From NCBI GenBank assembly GCA_964352615.1, contig CAYGSG010000032.1, positions 1 to 29,304 of the forward strand: 29,304 nt of DNA, in the 5' to 3' direction. Source of the stretch: OFTM382 sp964352615 (lineage in GTDB: Bacteria > Planctomycetota > Phycisphaerae > Phycisphaerales > UBA1924). Numbering within the stretch: position 1 is the stretch's first letter; each line of letters starts with the position of its first letter. The notes beneath the pieces are model-generated. The model saw only the letters and a program-made list of their open reading frames with translations, made no database searches and was not told the DNA's origin. Positions 22,811 to 29,304 of the stretch are shown here, in pieces. A program made the position numbers and the translations under genes.

Positions 22811-23882
22811 ACGAGGCCAGCGCCTCGCAGCCCTCGGCAGGGAACGCGTTGTAGATGCTGGCCCGCACCCCGCCCAGCGTCCGGTAGCCCTCAAGCGTCG
22901 CCATGCCTTCTTTGCCCGCCAGCTCACAGAACTTGCCGTCGAGTTCGGCGTTCGGCGTCTTGAACGTGAGGTTCATCAGCGAACGCGACTCTGGCTGGGC
23001 GTGGCCCGTGTAGAACGAAGAGCCATCCACCACATCGTAGATCAGCTTGGCCTTGGCCTGGTTCCGCTGTGCGATCGGCTCAAGGCCACCCTGATCGAGG
23101 ATCCACTGGAACACCAGGCTTACCGCGTAGATCGGGAACACCGGGGGCGTGTTGGGACGGCTCTCTTTGTCCGCAAACACCTTGTAGCTCATCATGCCCG
23201 GCAGCTTGCGGCCCGAAGCGTCCAGCAAGTCCTTGCGAACAATCACCAGCGTGGTGCCGGCCGGACCGATGTTCTTCTGTGCGCCCGCGTATACGAGCCC
23301 GAACTTGTTGATGTCCATCGGCTCCGAGAAAATGTCACTCGAAGCATCGCATACAAGAGGCACGCCCTCTGGCGCCTGCGGCACATAGTGGTACTGCGTG
23401 CCCATGATGGTGTTGTTCGACGTGTAGTGGAAGTACGCGGCCTTGGGATCCAGCTTCAATTCATCCTGCGTCGGCACGCGGTCAAACCCGGTGTCTTTGC
23501 TCGTGTACGCCGTGCGCCCCGTGCCAAAGTGCTCGCAGGTCTTGACCGAGTCCGCCGCCCACTTGCCGGTGACGGCGTAATCCGCCGAGCCGCCCTCAGG
23601 CATCAGATTCATCGGGATCAAGTGGTTCTGGCTCGTCGCGCCACCCGTCATAAACAGCACGGCGTAGTCGTCGCCGATGTTGGCGATCCGCCGGCAGCGG
23701 TCCTCGGCCTCTTCGAGCACCGCATCAAACAGCTTGCCGCGATGCGAATGCTCCAAGATTCCCGTGCCAGTCCCTCGGATGTCCCAGACGTCTTCCTGGA
23801 TCTGTCGCAGCACCGTCTCTGGCAGCACACCGGGGCCAGCGGAGAAGTTGTAAACGCGGTCGGTCTTGGTTGCAGTTGCCAT
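22779..23882 (-). CDS. serC: Phosphoserine aminotransferase
   Basis: PLP enzyme of serine biosynthesis; it converts 3-phosphohydroxypyruvate and glutamate to O-phosphoserine and 2-oxoglutarate. 367 residues, the family's usual size. Signatures: VYNFSAGPGVLPETVLRQIQ at 10-29, EHSHRG at 44-49, FMTGGATSQNHLIPMNL with the phosphate-binding GGAT, CDASSDIFSEP near 178, PLP-binding Lys203 in VYAGAQKNIGPAG, and the C-terminal GGVRASIYNAF followed by LASFMREFE. A GGAGAAT lies 8 bases before the ATG. It follows serA by 54 bases on the same strand, so the first two steps of the pathway are encoded together; serB is not in the window. Confidence 0.97.
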   Translation of the reverse strand: MATATKTDRVYNFSAGPGVLPETVLRQIQEDVWDIRGTGTGILEHSHRGKLFDAVLEEAEDRCRRIANIGDDYAVLFMTGGATSQNHLIPMNLMPEGGSADYAVTGKWAADSVKTCEHFGTGRTAYTSKDTGFDRVPTQDELKLDPKAAYFHYTSNNTIMGTQYHYVPQAPEGVPLVCDASSDIFSEPMDINKFGLVYAGAQKNIGPAGTTLVIVRKDLLDASGRKLPGMMSYKVFADKESRPNTPPVFPIYAVSLVFQWILDQGGLEPIAQRNQAKAKLIYDVVDGSSFYTGHAQPESRSLMNLTFKTPNAELDGKFCELAGKEGMATLEGYRTLGGVRASIYNAFPAEGCEALASFMREFERTHG

Positions 23883-23936
23883 CTGAGATTCTCCGACTGG
23901 CCTGTTGGGCCAAGATTAAGTCTCTGGTCTTCTCGG

Positions 23937-24959
23937 TCAGCGCCCCGCGGTGCTCGTCCCGCCGACGCGGGACTTGAGCGAGGCCTCGTTCACGCAGTTT
24001 ACCAACTCGCCGCGCTCGGCAAACGCCCGAATAATACGCACGGTTTCCTCACCCACGGCTTCTTGAGCCTGCGTGGTAGAAGCCCCGTTGTGGTGCGTGC
24101 CGTACACCCCCGCCAGCGAGCAGGTCTCCGAGCGAATCGTTCCGGTCGGCTCCGAAGGCTGGTGCTCATGCACGTCCAGCCCGCACCGCAGGCCCCGCGA
24201 GAGCACCGCACCCCGCAACGCCGCCTCATCGACCACGCCCGCACGAGCCGTGTTCACGAAGATCGCGCCCGGCTTCAGAGCCGCGAAGAAGGCTTCGTCA
24301 CACAACTTCTGCGTGTCCGGCACGAGCGCCACATGCACGCTCACCGCATCACACCGGGCCGCCATCTTCAGCAGCGAGGCTCGGTCCCGGCCTCCAAACT
24401 CGACGCCCTTGGTCGCACACCACGTCTCATCGAGGTTCCGCGACCACGCTGCGACATTCATTTCGAACGCCAGCGCTCGATCGATCACGAGCCTTCCGAT
24501 CGAGCCCACACCGATCAGCCCGAGCGTTCGACCCTTGAGCCCTCGTGACGTGGCACCAAAGCCTTGCTTGTCCCACTCACCCGCCCTGAGCTTTGCGGAC
24601 TGATCGGGCAGGCTCCTATCGCACGCGAGCAGCAGGCCCATCGCCAGCTCGGCCACCGCTGCGGCGTTCATTCCCGGGCAGTTTGCAACCGCGACCCCGC
24701 AGTCGCTCGCAGCGGCACAGTCAACGTTGTCCACCCCGGCTCCGGCGCGGACGATGAGCCCGAGCCGATCGCTCGCCTCGATCGCTGCTTTGGGCACTTT
24801 GGTGGATCGAACCACGAGCACCTCGGGCCGTTGCTCGGCCATCGCGCGCACCAGCGATGCATCCTGGAGTTGAGGCTGAAAGGCCACCGTGTGGCCAGCC
24901 TCGGTAAGCGCTTCGATCGTGGCTGCGTCCAGTTTGTCTGCCACCAATATTTCTGCCAT
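23937..24959 (-). CDS. serA: D-3-phosphoglycerate dehydrogenase (short form)
   Basis: First enzyme of serine synthesis: oxidises 3-phosphoglycerate with NAD+. 340 residues of the D-2-hydroxyacid dehydrogenase fold. Visible are RAGAGVDNVD at 71-80, the Rossmann loop GLIGVGSIGR (Gly150-x-Gly152-xx-Gly155), VNTARAGVVDE with the substrate Arg239, GLDVHEHQP near 260, and the catalytic His in YGTHHNGASTTQAQEAV near 289-290. There is no C-terminal ACT domain, so classical serine feedback is not expected. The serine pathway assignment rests mainly on the adjacent serC; a related 2-hydroxyacid dehydrogenase would look similar. The ATG at 24959 has GGGAG about 8 bases upstream; the 18 extra codons upstream are not used. 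Confidence 0.92.
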   Translation of the reverse strand: MAEILVADKLDAATIEALTEAGHTVAFQPQLQDASLVRAMAEQRPEVLVVRSTKVPKAAIEASDRLGLIVRAGAGVDNVDCAAASDCGVAVANCPGMNAAAVAELAMGLLLACDRSLPDQSAKLRAGEWDKQGFGATSRGLKGRTLGLIGVGSIGRLVIDRALAFEMNVAAWSRNLDETWCATKGVEFGGRDRASLLKMAARCDAVSVHVALVPDTQKLCDEAFFAALKPGAIFVNTARAGVVDEAALRGAVLSRGLRCGLDVHEHQPSEPTGTIRSETCSLAGVYGTHHNGASTTQAQEAVGEETVRIIRAFAERGELVNCVNEASLKSRVGGTSTAGR

Positions 24960-25064
24960 CGCCTTCGCTCCCTTGTACCGGCCTGCATGGGCAATTACAG
25001 ATTGACGTGCCACAATCGTACGGCTCTCGCGGCGGAATGGAGCCCCTCCCGCACGATCGCGAAC

Positions 25065-25091
25065 AAAAAACCACCCGCCGGAGCGGGTGGT
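25065..25091 (-). terminator. Intrinsic terminator after the pseudopilin gene
   Basis: Read on the minus strand, a perfect 8-bp GC-rich stem CCACCCGC-TCCG-GCGGGTGG (9 bp with the flanking A-T pair) is followed directly by six T residues. It lies 37 bases beyond the pseudopilin stop and before the serA leader, so it separates the two transcripts. It is the clearest rho-independent terminator in the window. Confidence 0.92.
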
Positions 25092-25127
25092 CTGGTGAAA
25101 CTCAGGTTTCCGGGCAGAACCTACGGA

Positions 25128-26186
25128 TTAGGGCAACCCGTATCCGACCGACTCGCCGCCGAAGTCGTTGCCGAGCAGACCGCCACGCGTGGTGGAATAG
25201 CGGTTCATAACCTCGTCAAGAACTGGCGAGAAACGCCCGGTCACCGGCGGCTCCCACGGGTCGTCCTGGCGGTAGAACGTGCGGAAGAACGGTGTCGCCG
25301 GGCTGTTGGGGTTCCAGCCAAGGTTGGCTTCGTCTGTGCGGCGGAGGCCAGCCGAACCGTCAAAGAACGACATGGTCACCTTGGCTTCATCTACGCCGTA
25401 GTACACCCGCTGGCGGCCTTCGTAGAACTGCTCGCCCGCGTTGTAGTAGACCTTGGAGGACGGGAACGCAACCTTGTTCAGATCGACATCACCGAACTTT
25501 CCGGCGCCAGGAACGAGGAACGTGCCAGCGGTCGTGGAGGGACGCACACGGTTGGTAACCGCCACGCCCGATCTCGAGTTCGGGTTGGTGCTCGCGTAGA
25601 AATCGTACGAGGCAATATTGGCGTAGTAGGACGAGGAGTAGGGCCACGTGCGGTTTTGGGTAGCCGTGCCCGGCACGCGCTGGAACGGGGCGTAGAGGTC
25701 TTCCTCGTAGCCGCGCCAGTCCTGCCATTGCAAGCGGTACCGGTCGCCGGGGCTGACCGTTGTTTCGTTGGGCAGGTTGTCACCCATGTAGTCAACCAGC
25801 ACGAGGTGGCTGTAAAGAACGTGGGGAATCCAGTTGGCTCGCAGAGGGAAATCGTCACGGCCAGCACGGCGGCGAATGATATCAATCGCGAGCTTGGAGC
25901 CAGCAAGAGCCGGGTTGTCGTTGGCACCGGGAAGCAGGTCGTTGTACTGCGAGCCGCTCGCGTCCGTGAGGTTCGCGATCGCGTCCTTGAAGTCCGCTGC
26001 GTAGCTCTGGTTGCCGATGGCAAACTGGCGCAGGTTCGAAAGATCCTTGACCTGCCAGGCAGCAAGACGGGCTTTGCCCAAGGCGGGAAGGAGAATGCCG
26101 ATCAGCAGCGCGATGATCGCAATGACCACCAAGAGCTCGATCAGCGTGAAGGCTCGCTTCGTGCGAGACGGAATCAATGCCGACAT
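25128..26186 (-). CDS. Type II secretion/type IV pilin-like pseudopilin (prepilin-type N-terminal domain)
   Basis: 352 residues. The N-terminus is a prepilin leader, SRTKRA, then FTLIELLVVIAIIALLIGIL with the essential Glu at +5 and a long hydrophobic helix; a prepilin peptidase should cut before Phe, here after Ala rather than the usual Gly. Next comes LPALGKARLAAWQVKDLSNL, typical of the numerous planctomycete pseudopilins, then a large Tyr- and Asn-rich globular domain and a late SFFDGSAGLRR segment like the DG motif of that group. I chose the ATG at 26186 because GGAGG lies 8 bases upstream. No secretion machinery is adjacent. It has its own terminator and a plausible promoter, so it is probably a single-gene transcript. 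Function: surface or secretion-associated, otherwise unknown. Confidence 0.92.
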   Translation of the reverse strand: MSALIPSRTKRAFTLIELLVVIAIIALLIGILLPALGKARLAAWQVKDLSNLRQFAIGNQSYAADFKDAIANLTDASGSQYNDLLPGANDNPALAGSKLAIDIIRRRAGRDDFPLRANWIPHVLYSHLVLVDYMGDNLPNETTVSPGDRYRLQWQDWRGYEEDLYAPFQRVPGTATQNRTWPYSSSYYANIASYDFYASTNPNSRSGVAVTNRVRPSTTAGTFLVPGAGKFGDVDLNKVAFPSSKVYYNAGEQFYEGRQRVYYGVDEAKVTMSFFDGSAGLRRTDEANLGWNPNSPATPFFRTFYRQDDPWEPPVTGRFSPVLDEVMNRYSTTRGGLLGNDFGGESVGYGLP

Positions 26187-26314
26187 AGGTGTACCCTCCG
26201 CTAAGCTGTGTCCATCACAGCCTTGTGTATGCCACACCTTACCACAGTAGTAACGTGCTGTCGAGAGCCAATTTGCCCACTGGTGCTCGCATTATCAGAC
26301 CACGCTGCTTGTGA

Positions 26315-26344
26315 TTTATAACGGATATTTGCATCCTCAATCAA
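26315..26344 (-). promoter_or_regulatory. Possible sigma-70-type promoter of the pseudopilin gene
   Basis: In the AT-richer divergent gap 26187-26407, the minus strand shows TTGATT, an 18-base spacer, then TATAAA. The -10 box matches five of six consensus bases and the -35 box four of six. Transcription would start near 26308, giving a leader of about 120 bases before the ATG at 26186. Promoter consensus in this lineage is not well known to me. Confidence 0.35.
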
Positions 26345-26407
26345 GCCAGGACTCTCCTCCGCAGCGCCGACAACTCGCCGTTTCACTCCTCAACCGGGAT
26401 CCCCTTC

Positions 26408-27433
26408 ATGCCATGCTCCCACCGCTCTGGGCTCTTTGCCATCACGCTGGTCGGCCTCTCCCTCGCGGTGCTCTTGGGCTGCCAGGCCCGGCCAAACCCG
26501 TTCTCAGGCCTCGAAACGGCGGAAAAGACCATCCCGGTCGATCGCCCGCAGACCCGCGGCGGCCCCAGCGACCCCACCGGCACGCCGCCCCTGGTCATCA
26601 ACCGCCAGCCGGTGAGCTGGGACGAGCTTGCGGGCGTGCTCGCCGAGTCCGGCGGGGCGGGAGCCATCGAAGAACTGGCTCTAACTCGCTCGCTGAGAAC
26701 CGAAATGGCCGCACGGGGGCAAACCCTCGATTCTGACGCCGCCAAGCGTGAGGAGCAGATGCTCGCCGATTCGCTCGCCCAAAGTGACGGCATCGAGACC
26801 GGGCAGTTCGCCACCGTCCTGGCCGATCTGCGGACAGCTCGCGGCCTCGGCCCCGTCCGTTACGCCGCGCTTCTTGAACGCAACGCGATGCTCCGCTCGC
26901 TCGTCCGCGAGCAGGTCACGGTCGACGAATCCATGCTGCGCACCGCGTTTGATGTCCGGCACGGACCACGCCGAACGGTCCGCCTCATCGTGGTTCCCAC
27001 GCAGCGCGATGCCTCGACCATCCGTGATCGGCTGCTGACCACTGCCGCCGAGCCGCGTGCTGCGTTCATTCAAGCAGCCATCGATTCATCAACCGATGCC
27101 ACCGCTGCGCGCGGCGGGCTTACCGAACCCATCAGCCCGCTCGATCCCGCGTACGCGCCCGCAGTCCGCCGAATGCTCCAATCACTCGAGCCCGGCCGCA
27201 TCAGCCCTGTCGTCGCTGTCGACAACGGCTTCGCACTCATGCTCCTTGAGCAGGACATCCCGGCCGATGGCGTTGCGTTCGAAAGCGTGCGAGACGATCT
27301 CGAACGGCTGATGCGCTTGCGGCAGGAACGACTGCTAATGGACCGGCTCGCACGCCAGCTTCTCGACAGCGCCTCGATCACCGCGTTTGATGAATCGCTC
27401 AACTGGGCTTGGAAGAACCGCCGGTTGCGTTAA
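26408..27433 (+). CDS. Lipoprotein with parvulin-type peptidyl-prolyl isomerase-like domain
   Basis: 341 residues. The N-terminal signal ends in the lipobox LLGC, lipidated Cys at 25, so the protein should be anchored in the envelope. The layout recalls SurA/PrsA foldases: an alpha-helical chaperone-like part (about 70-185) and then a region resembling the parvulin domain, with VRLIVVPTQRDASTIRDRLL, ATAARGGLTEPISPLDPA, LQSLEPGRISPVVAVDNGFA and LMLLEQDIP in the right order. The GGL, LEPGxISPVV and GFxLxLL pieces are typical of the family, but the early His motif of active parvulins is not obvious, so it may be a chaperone without isomerase activity. A GGGA lies about 8 bases before the ATG. 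Its stop shares the palindrome TTAA with the stop of the convergent hydrolase. Confidence 0.75.
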   Translation: MPCSHRSGLFAITLVGLSLAVLLGCQARPNPFSGLETAEKTIPVDRPQTRGGPSDPTGTPPLVINRQPVSWDELAGVLAESGGAGAIEELALTRSLRTEMAARGQTLDSDAAKREEQMLADSLAQSDGIETGQFATVLADLRTARGLGPVRYAALLERNAMLRSLVREQVTVDESMLRTAFDVRHGPRRTVRLIVVPTQRDASTIRDRLLTTAAEPRAAFIQAAIDSSTDATAARGGLTEPISPLDPAYAPAVRRMLQSLEPGRISPVVAVDNGFALMLLEQDIPADGVAFESVRDDLERLMRLRQERLLMDRLARQLLDSASITAFDESLNWAWKNRRLR

Positions 27434-28284
27434 GGGATCGCTTCACCGAGAAACCGCAGAATCTCAGCACGGACCGCTTCATCCACAAGCAAGCCGTTGT
27501 GGTCGAGGCCGTCGTAGGTCTCCCGCCTCGCATTCACGCCCGCGCTGGTAGCCGCCTCAAGAAGCCGCTTCGTGTGATAAGGCCGAACGATGCCATCGCT
27601 TGTGCCGTGCACCAAGAGCACGGGCCTCTCCCCGATGCGCGCAATGGCCTCCTCGGGATCGCCACGGTCGCGGATGAGCGCCTTGGTCAGCAGCGGAACG
27701 TAGTCGCCCGCCACGCGCTGCCAGCCAGAGAACGGCGCCCCTGCGATCAGCGCCACCGGCTCGGTGCGCTCGCCGACCAACCGTGTCGCGGTCGCCCCGC
27801 CGAGGCTGAACCCGTATACCACCACGCGCGACGGATCGATGTCGTCACGCGCGAGCAGGGTGTCCAGCGCCGCGTTGGCATCGGCGAGCACCGCATCCCG
27901 GTTCAGCGGTCCGCGTTCGCTCCTGCCGTACGAGCGGTAGTCGAACAGCATCACCGCGTAGCCGTGCTTGGTGAGCCAGTCGCAGAACTCGACGTGATTG
28001 GTCATGTTGCCCGCGTTGCCGTGCACGTGCAGCACAGCGGGCCAAGGGCCATCGGGCTTACCGTCGGGCGGGATGAACCAGCCGTGGAGCTTGAGCCCGT
28101 CAGCGTTGGTAAACCAGACGTCCTCGGTGCCCTCGGGTGTCACAAACGCCGCCCGACTGGGGTAGAAGAACAGCCGCTCGGCACAGCCTGCAAAGCTCAC
28201 CGCGACAAACCCCACCGCTGCCAGCGCTGCCGCCAATAGCCATCGCCGAAGGCTTCGTGCTCGCTTGGGTTGTTCACGGACCAT
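27430..28284 (-). CDS. Alpha/beta hydrolase, membrane-anchored or lipoprotein
   Basis: 284 residues. An N-terminal basic and hydrophobic segment (11-33) ends in FAGC; Cys34 may be lipidated, or the segment may act as an anchor. The hydrolase fold follows: oxyanion loop HVHGNAGN at 87-93, FDYRSYGRSERG near 114, nucleophile elbow VYGFSLGGA with Ser160, acid Asp230 in VHGTSDGIV, and base His262 in LDHNGLLVD. The overall shape (FYPSR, DGLKLHGWFIPP, HGNAGN) matches the family of BEM46/YfhR-like serine hydrolases whose substrates are unknown. A GGAA lies about 6 bases before the ATG. It follows the RNase Y gene by 40 bases on the same strand and may share its transcript. Its TAA stop overlaps the convergent stop of the parvulin-like gene. 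Confidence 0.88.
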   Translation of the reverse strand: MVREQPKRARSLRRWLLAAALAAVGFVAVSFAGCAERLFFYPSRAAFVTPEGTEDVWFTNADGLKLHGWFIPPDGKPDGPWPAVLHVHGNAGNMTNHVEFCDWLTKHGYAVMLFDYRSYGRSERGPLNRDAVLADANAALDTLLARDDIDPSRVVVYGFSLGGATATRLVGERTEPVALIAGAPFSGWQRVAGDYVPLLTKALIRDRGDPEEAIARIGERPVLLVHGTSDGIVRPYHTKRLLEAATSAGVNARRETYDGLDHNGLLVDEAVRAEILRFLGEAIP

Positions 28285-28324
28285 CGGCGTTCCAATCCCG
28301 TTCGACTCATGCGATTCGCACGCT

Positions 28325-29304
28325 TTATCGCGCGTACTCGATCGCGCGAGTCTCTCGGAGAACCGTCACGCGGATTTCGCCCGGGAACGTCATCTCGGCG
28401 CTGACTTTCTTGGCGATGTCGTGCGCGATCAGGTACGCCTCGTCGTCGCTCACGCGGTCGGCGTCGATCATCACCCGGACCTCGCGGCCCGCCTGGATCG
28501 CGTACGCCTCGGTCACGCCCTTGTATCCAAGGGCGATGTCTTGCAGGTCGTTGAGCCGCTGCACGTAACGCTCCATGCTCTCGCGCCGAGCGCCGGGCCT
28601 TGCGGAGCTGACCGCGTCGGCCGCCATCACGATCGGCGTGTAGAACGTGGTCGACGGGATGTCGGCGTGGTGCCCGCCGATGGCGTTGAGCACCGCCTCG
28701 TCCGTCTCGCCGTGCTGCTTGGCGAATTCCATTCCGATCTTCGGGTGCCCGCCCTCCATCTCATGGTCCATCGCCTTGCCGATGTCGTGCAGGAACCCGC
28801 ACCGCCGCGCGAGCCTGCCATCGAGCCCGAGCTGTTCAGCGATGATCTGGCTCATGAACGCGACCTCGACCGAGTGCCGAAGCACGTTCTGCCCGTAGCT
28901 CGTGCGGTAGTGCATCTTGCCCATCGCTTCGACGATCTTGGGGCTCAGCCCGCGCAGGTTGACTTCAAGCACCGCATCTTTGCCCGCTTGAAGCACCCGC
29001 TGGTTGATCTCGCTGCGGGCCTTCTCGACCACCTCTTCGATCCGCGAGGGGTGCATCCGGCCGTCGGCGACGAGCTTCTCCAGCGCCTCCACCGCGACCG
29101 CTTGGCGAACCTTGTCGAAGCACGACACCACGATCACGCCCGGCGTGTCGTCCACGATGATGTCCGCCCCGCTGACCTTCTCGAACGCACGGATGTTCCG
29201 GCCCTCGCGCCCGATAATGCGGCCCTTCATGTCGTCGCTCGGGATCGCCACCGTGCGCACGGTCGATTCGCTGGTGGTCTCGGCTGCGTACCGCTGAATC
29301 GCTT
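28325..29304 (-). CDS. rny: Ribonuclease Y, N-terminal part beyond the window edge
   Basis: Endoribonuclease that starts mRNA decay at the membrane in many bacteria. The frame is open through the right edge, reading AIQRYAAETTSESTVRTVAI at the edge, so about 326 C-terminal codons are present and the membrane helix and coiled coil are missing. The KH domain shows DMKGRIIGREGRNIRAFE with the GxxG loop GREG; the HD domain shows VLRHSVEVAFMSQIIAEQLG and the metal-binding His-Asp in CGFLHDIGKAMDHE, then GGHHADIPSTTFYTPIVMAA. The ending VTVLRETRAIEYAR is the classical RNase Y C-terminus. A GTG at 29260 in frame is internal, not the start. Identity is very sure. Confidence 0.96.
   Translation of the reverse strand, partial: AIQRYAAETTSESTVRTVAIPSDDMKGRIIGREGRNIRAFEKVSGADIIVDDTPGVIVVSCFDKVRQAVAVEALEKLVADGRMHPSRIEEVVEKARSEINQRVLQAGKDAVLEVNLRGLSPKIVEAMGKMHYRTSYGQNVLRHSVEVAFMSQIIAEQLGLDGRLARRCGFLHDIGKAMDHEMEGGHPKIGMEFAKQHGETDEAVLNAIGGHHADIPSTTFYTPIVMAADAVSSARPGARRESMERYVQRLNDLQDIALGYKGVTEAYAIQAGREVRVMIDADRVSDDEAYLIAHDIAKKVSAEMTFPGEIRVTVLRETRAIEYAR

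Noticed and set aside
22560..24548. 662-codon open frame on the plus strand
   Set aside because: Antisense to serC and serA, both certain; the frame has an Arg/His/Leu bias and no domain.
24990..25015. TGGCAC ... TTGC upstream of serA as a sigma-54 promoter
   Set aside because: The distance between the GG and GC elements is 18 bases instead of 10, so the fixed spacing of sigma-54 promoters is not met.
24564..26204. 546-codon open frame on the plus strand
   Set aside because: Crosses the intrinsic terminator and is antisense to serA and the pseudopilin gene; a chance frame.

Overview
The window is GC-rich, gene-dense bacterial chromosome with 22 protein-coding genes: 20 complete, and two cut by the window edges (groEL at the left, the RNase Y gene at the right). 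I see no rRNA, tRNA, CRISPR array, transposase or prophage gene. The best taxonomic hint is the pseudopilin at 25128-26186. Its N-terminus (FTLIELLVVIAIIALLIGIL, followed by LPALGKAR) is the type expanded in Planctomycetes, especially Phycisphaerae-like lineages. The solitary nuoA, the very large Pst permeases and the many lipoproteins fit such a lineage. This placement is inference from gene content, not a phylogenetic result.

Left part (1-7424). A groEL without groES diverges from a nuoA that has no other complex I gene beside it. A collinear plus-strand set of six genes follows: an EAL/CBS/degenerate-GGDEF cyclic-di-GMP protein, a DUF2752 membrane protein, two tandem paralogous lipoproteins, a short glycosyltransferase-like protein and a low-molecular-weight protein tyrosine phosphatase. 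The last four are tightly packed or overlapping and look like an uncharacterised envelope or polysaccharide-control unit.

Middle (7426-18957, all minus strand). sucA, sucB and a small tautomerase form one unit encoding E1 and E2 of 2-oxoglutarate dehydrogenase; E3 is not in the window. Upstream of it lies a complete pstSCAB phosphate ABC transporter operon without phoU. Both permeases are far larger than the classical ones: PstC carries an N-terminal beta-propeller-like periplasmic domain, PstA carries a coiled-coil and transmembrane insertion, and both have extra sequence inside the permease fold.

Right part (19127-29304). This is a mosaic of short units in alternating orientation: a secreted Cys-type glutathione peroxidase, a two-domain 6-pyruvoyl-tetrahydropterin-synthase-like protein, an unknown secreted protein, a GT9 glycosyltransferase, the serine biosynthesis pair serA-serC, a pseudopilin with a clear intrinsic terminator, a parvulin-like lipoprotein, an alpha/beta hydrolase and RNase Y. 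Convergent neighbours repeatedly overlap at their 3' ends.

The most interesting leads are the domain-enlarged Pst permeases, the twin-lipoprotein/GT/phosphatase cluster, and a hairpin that would mask the ribosome binding site of the cyclic-di-GMP gene.
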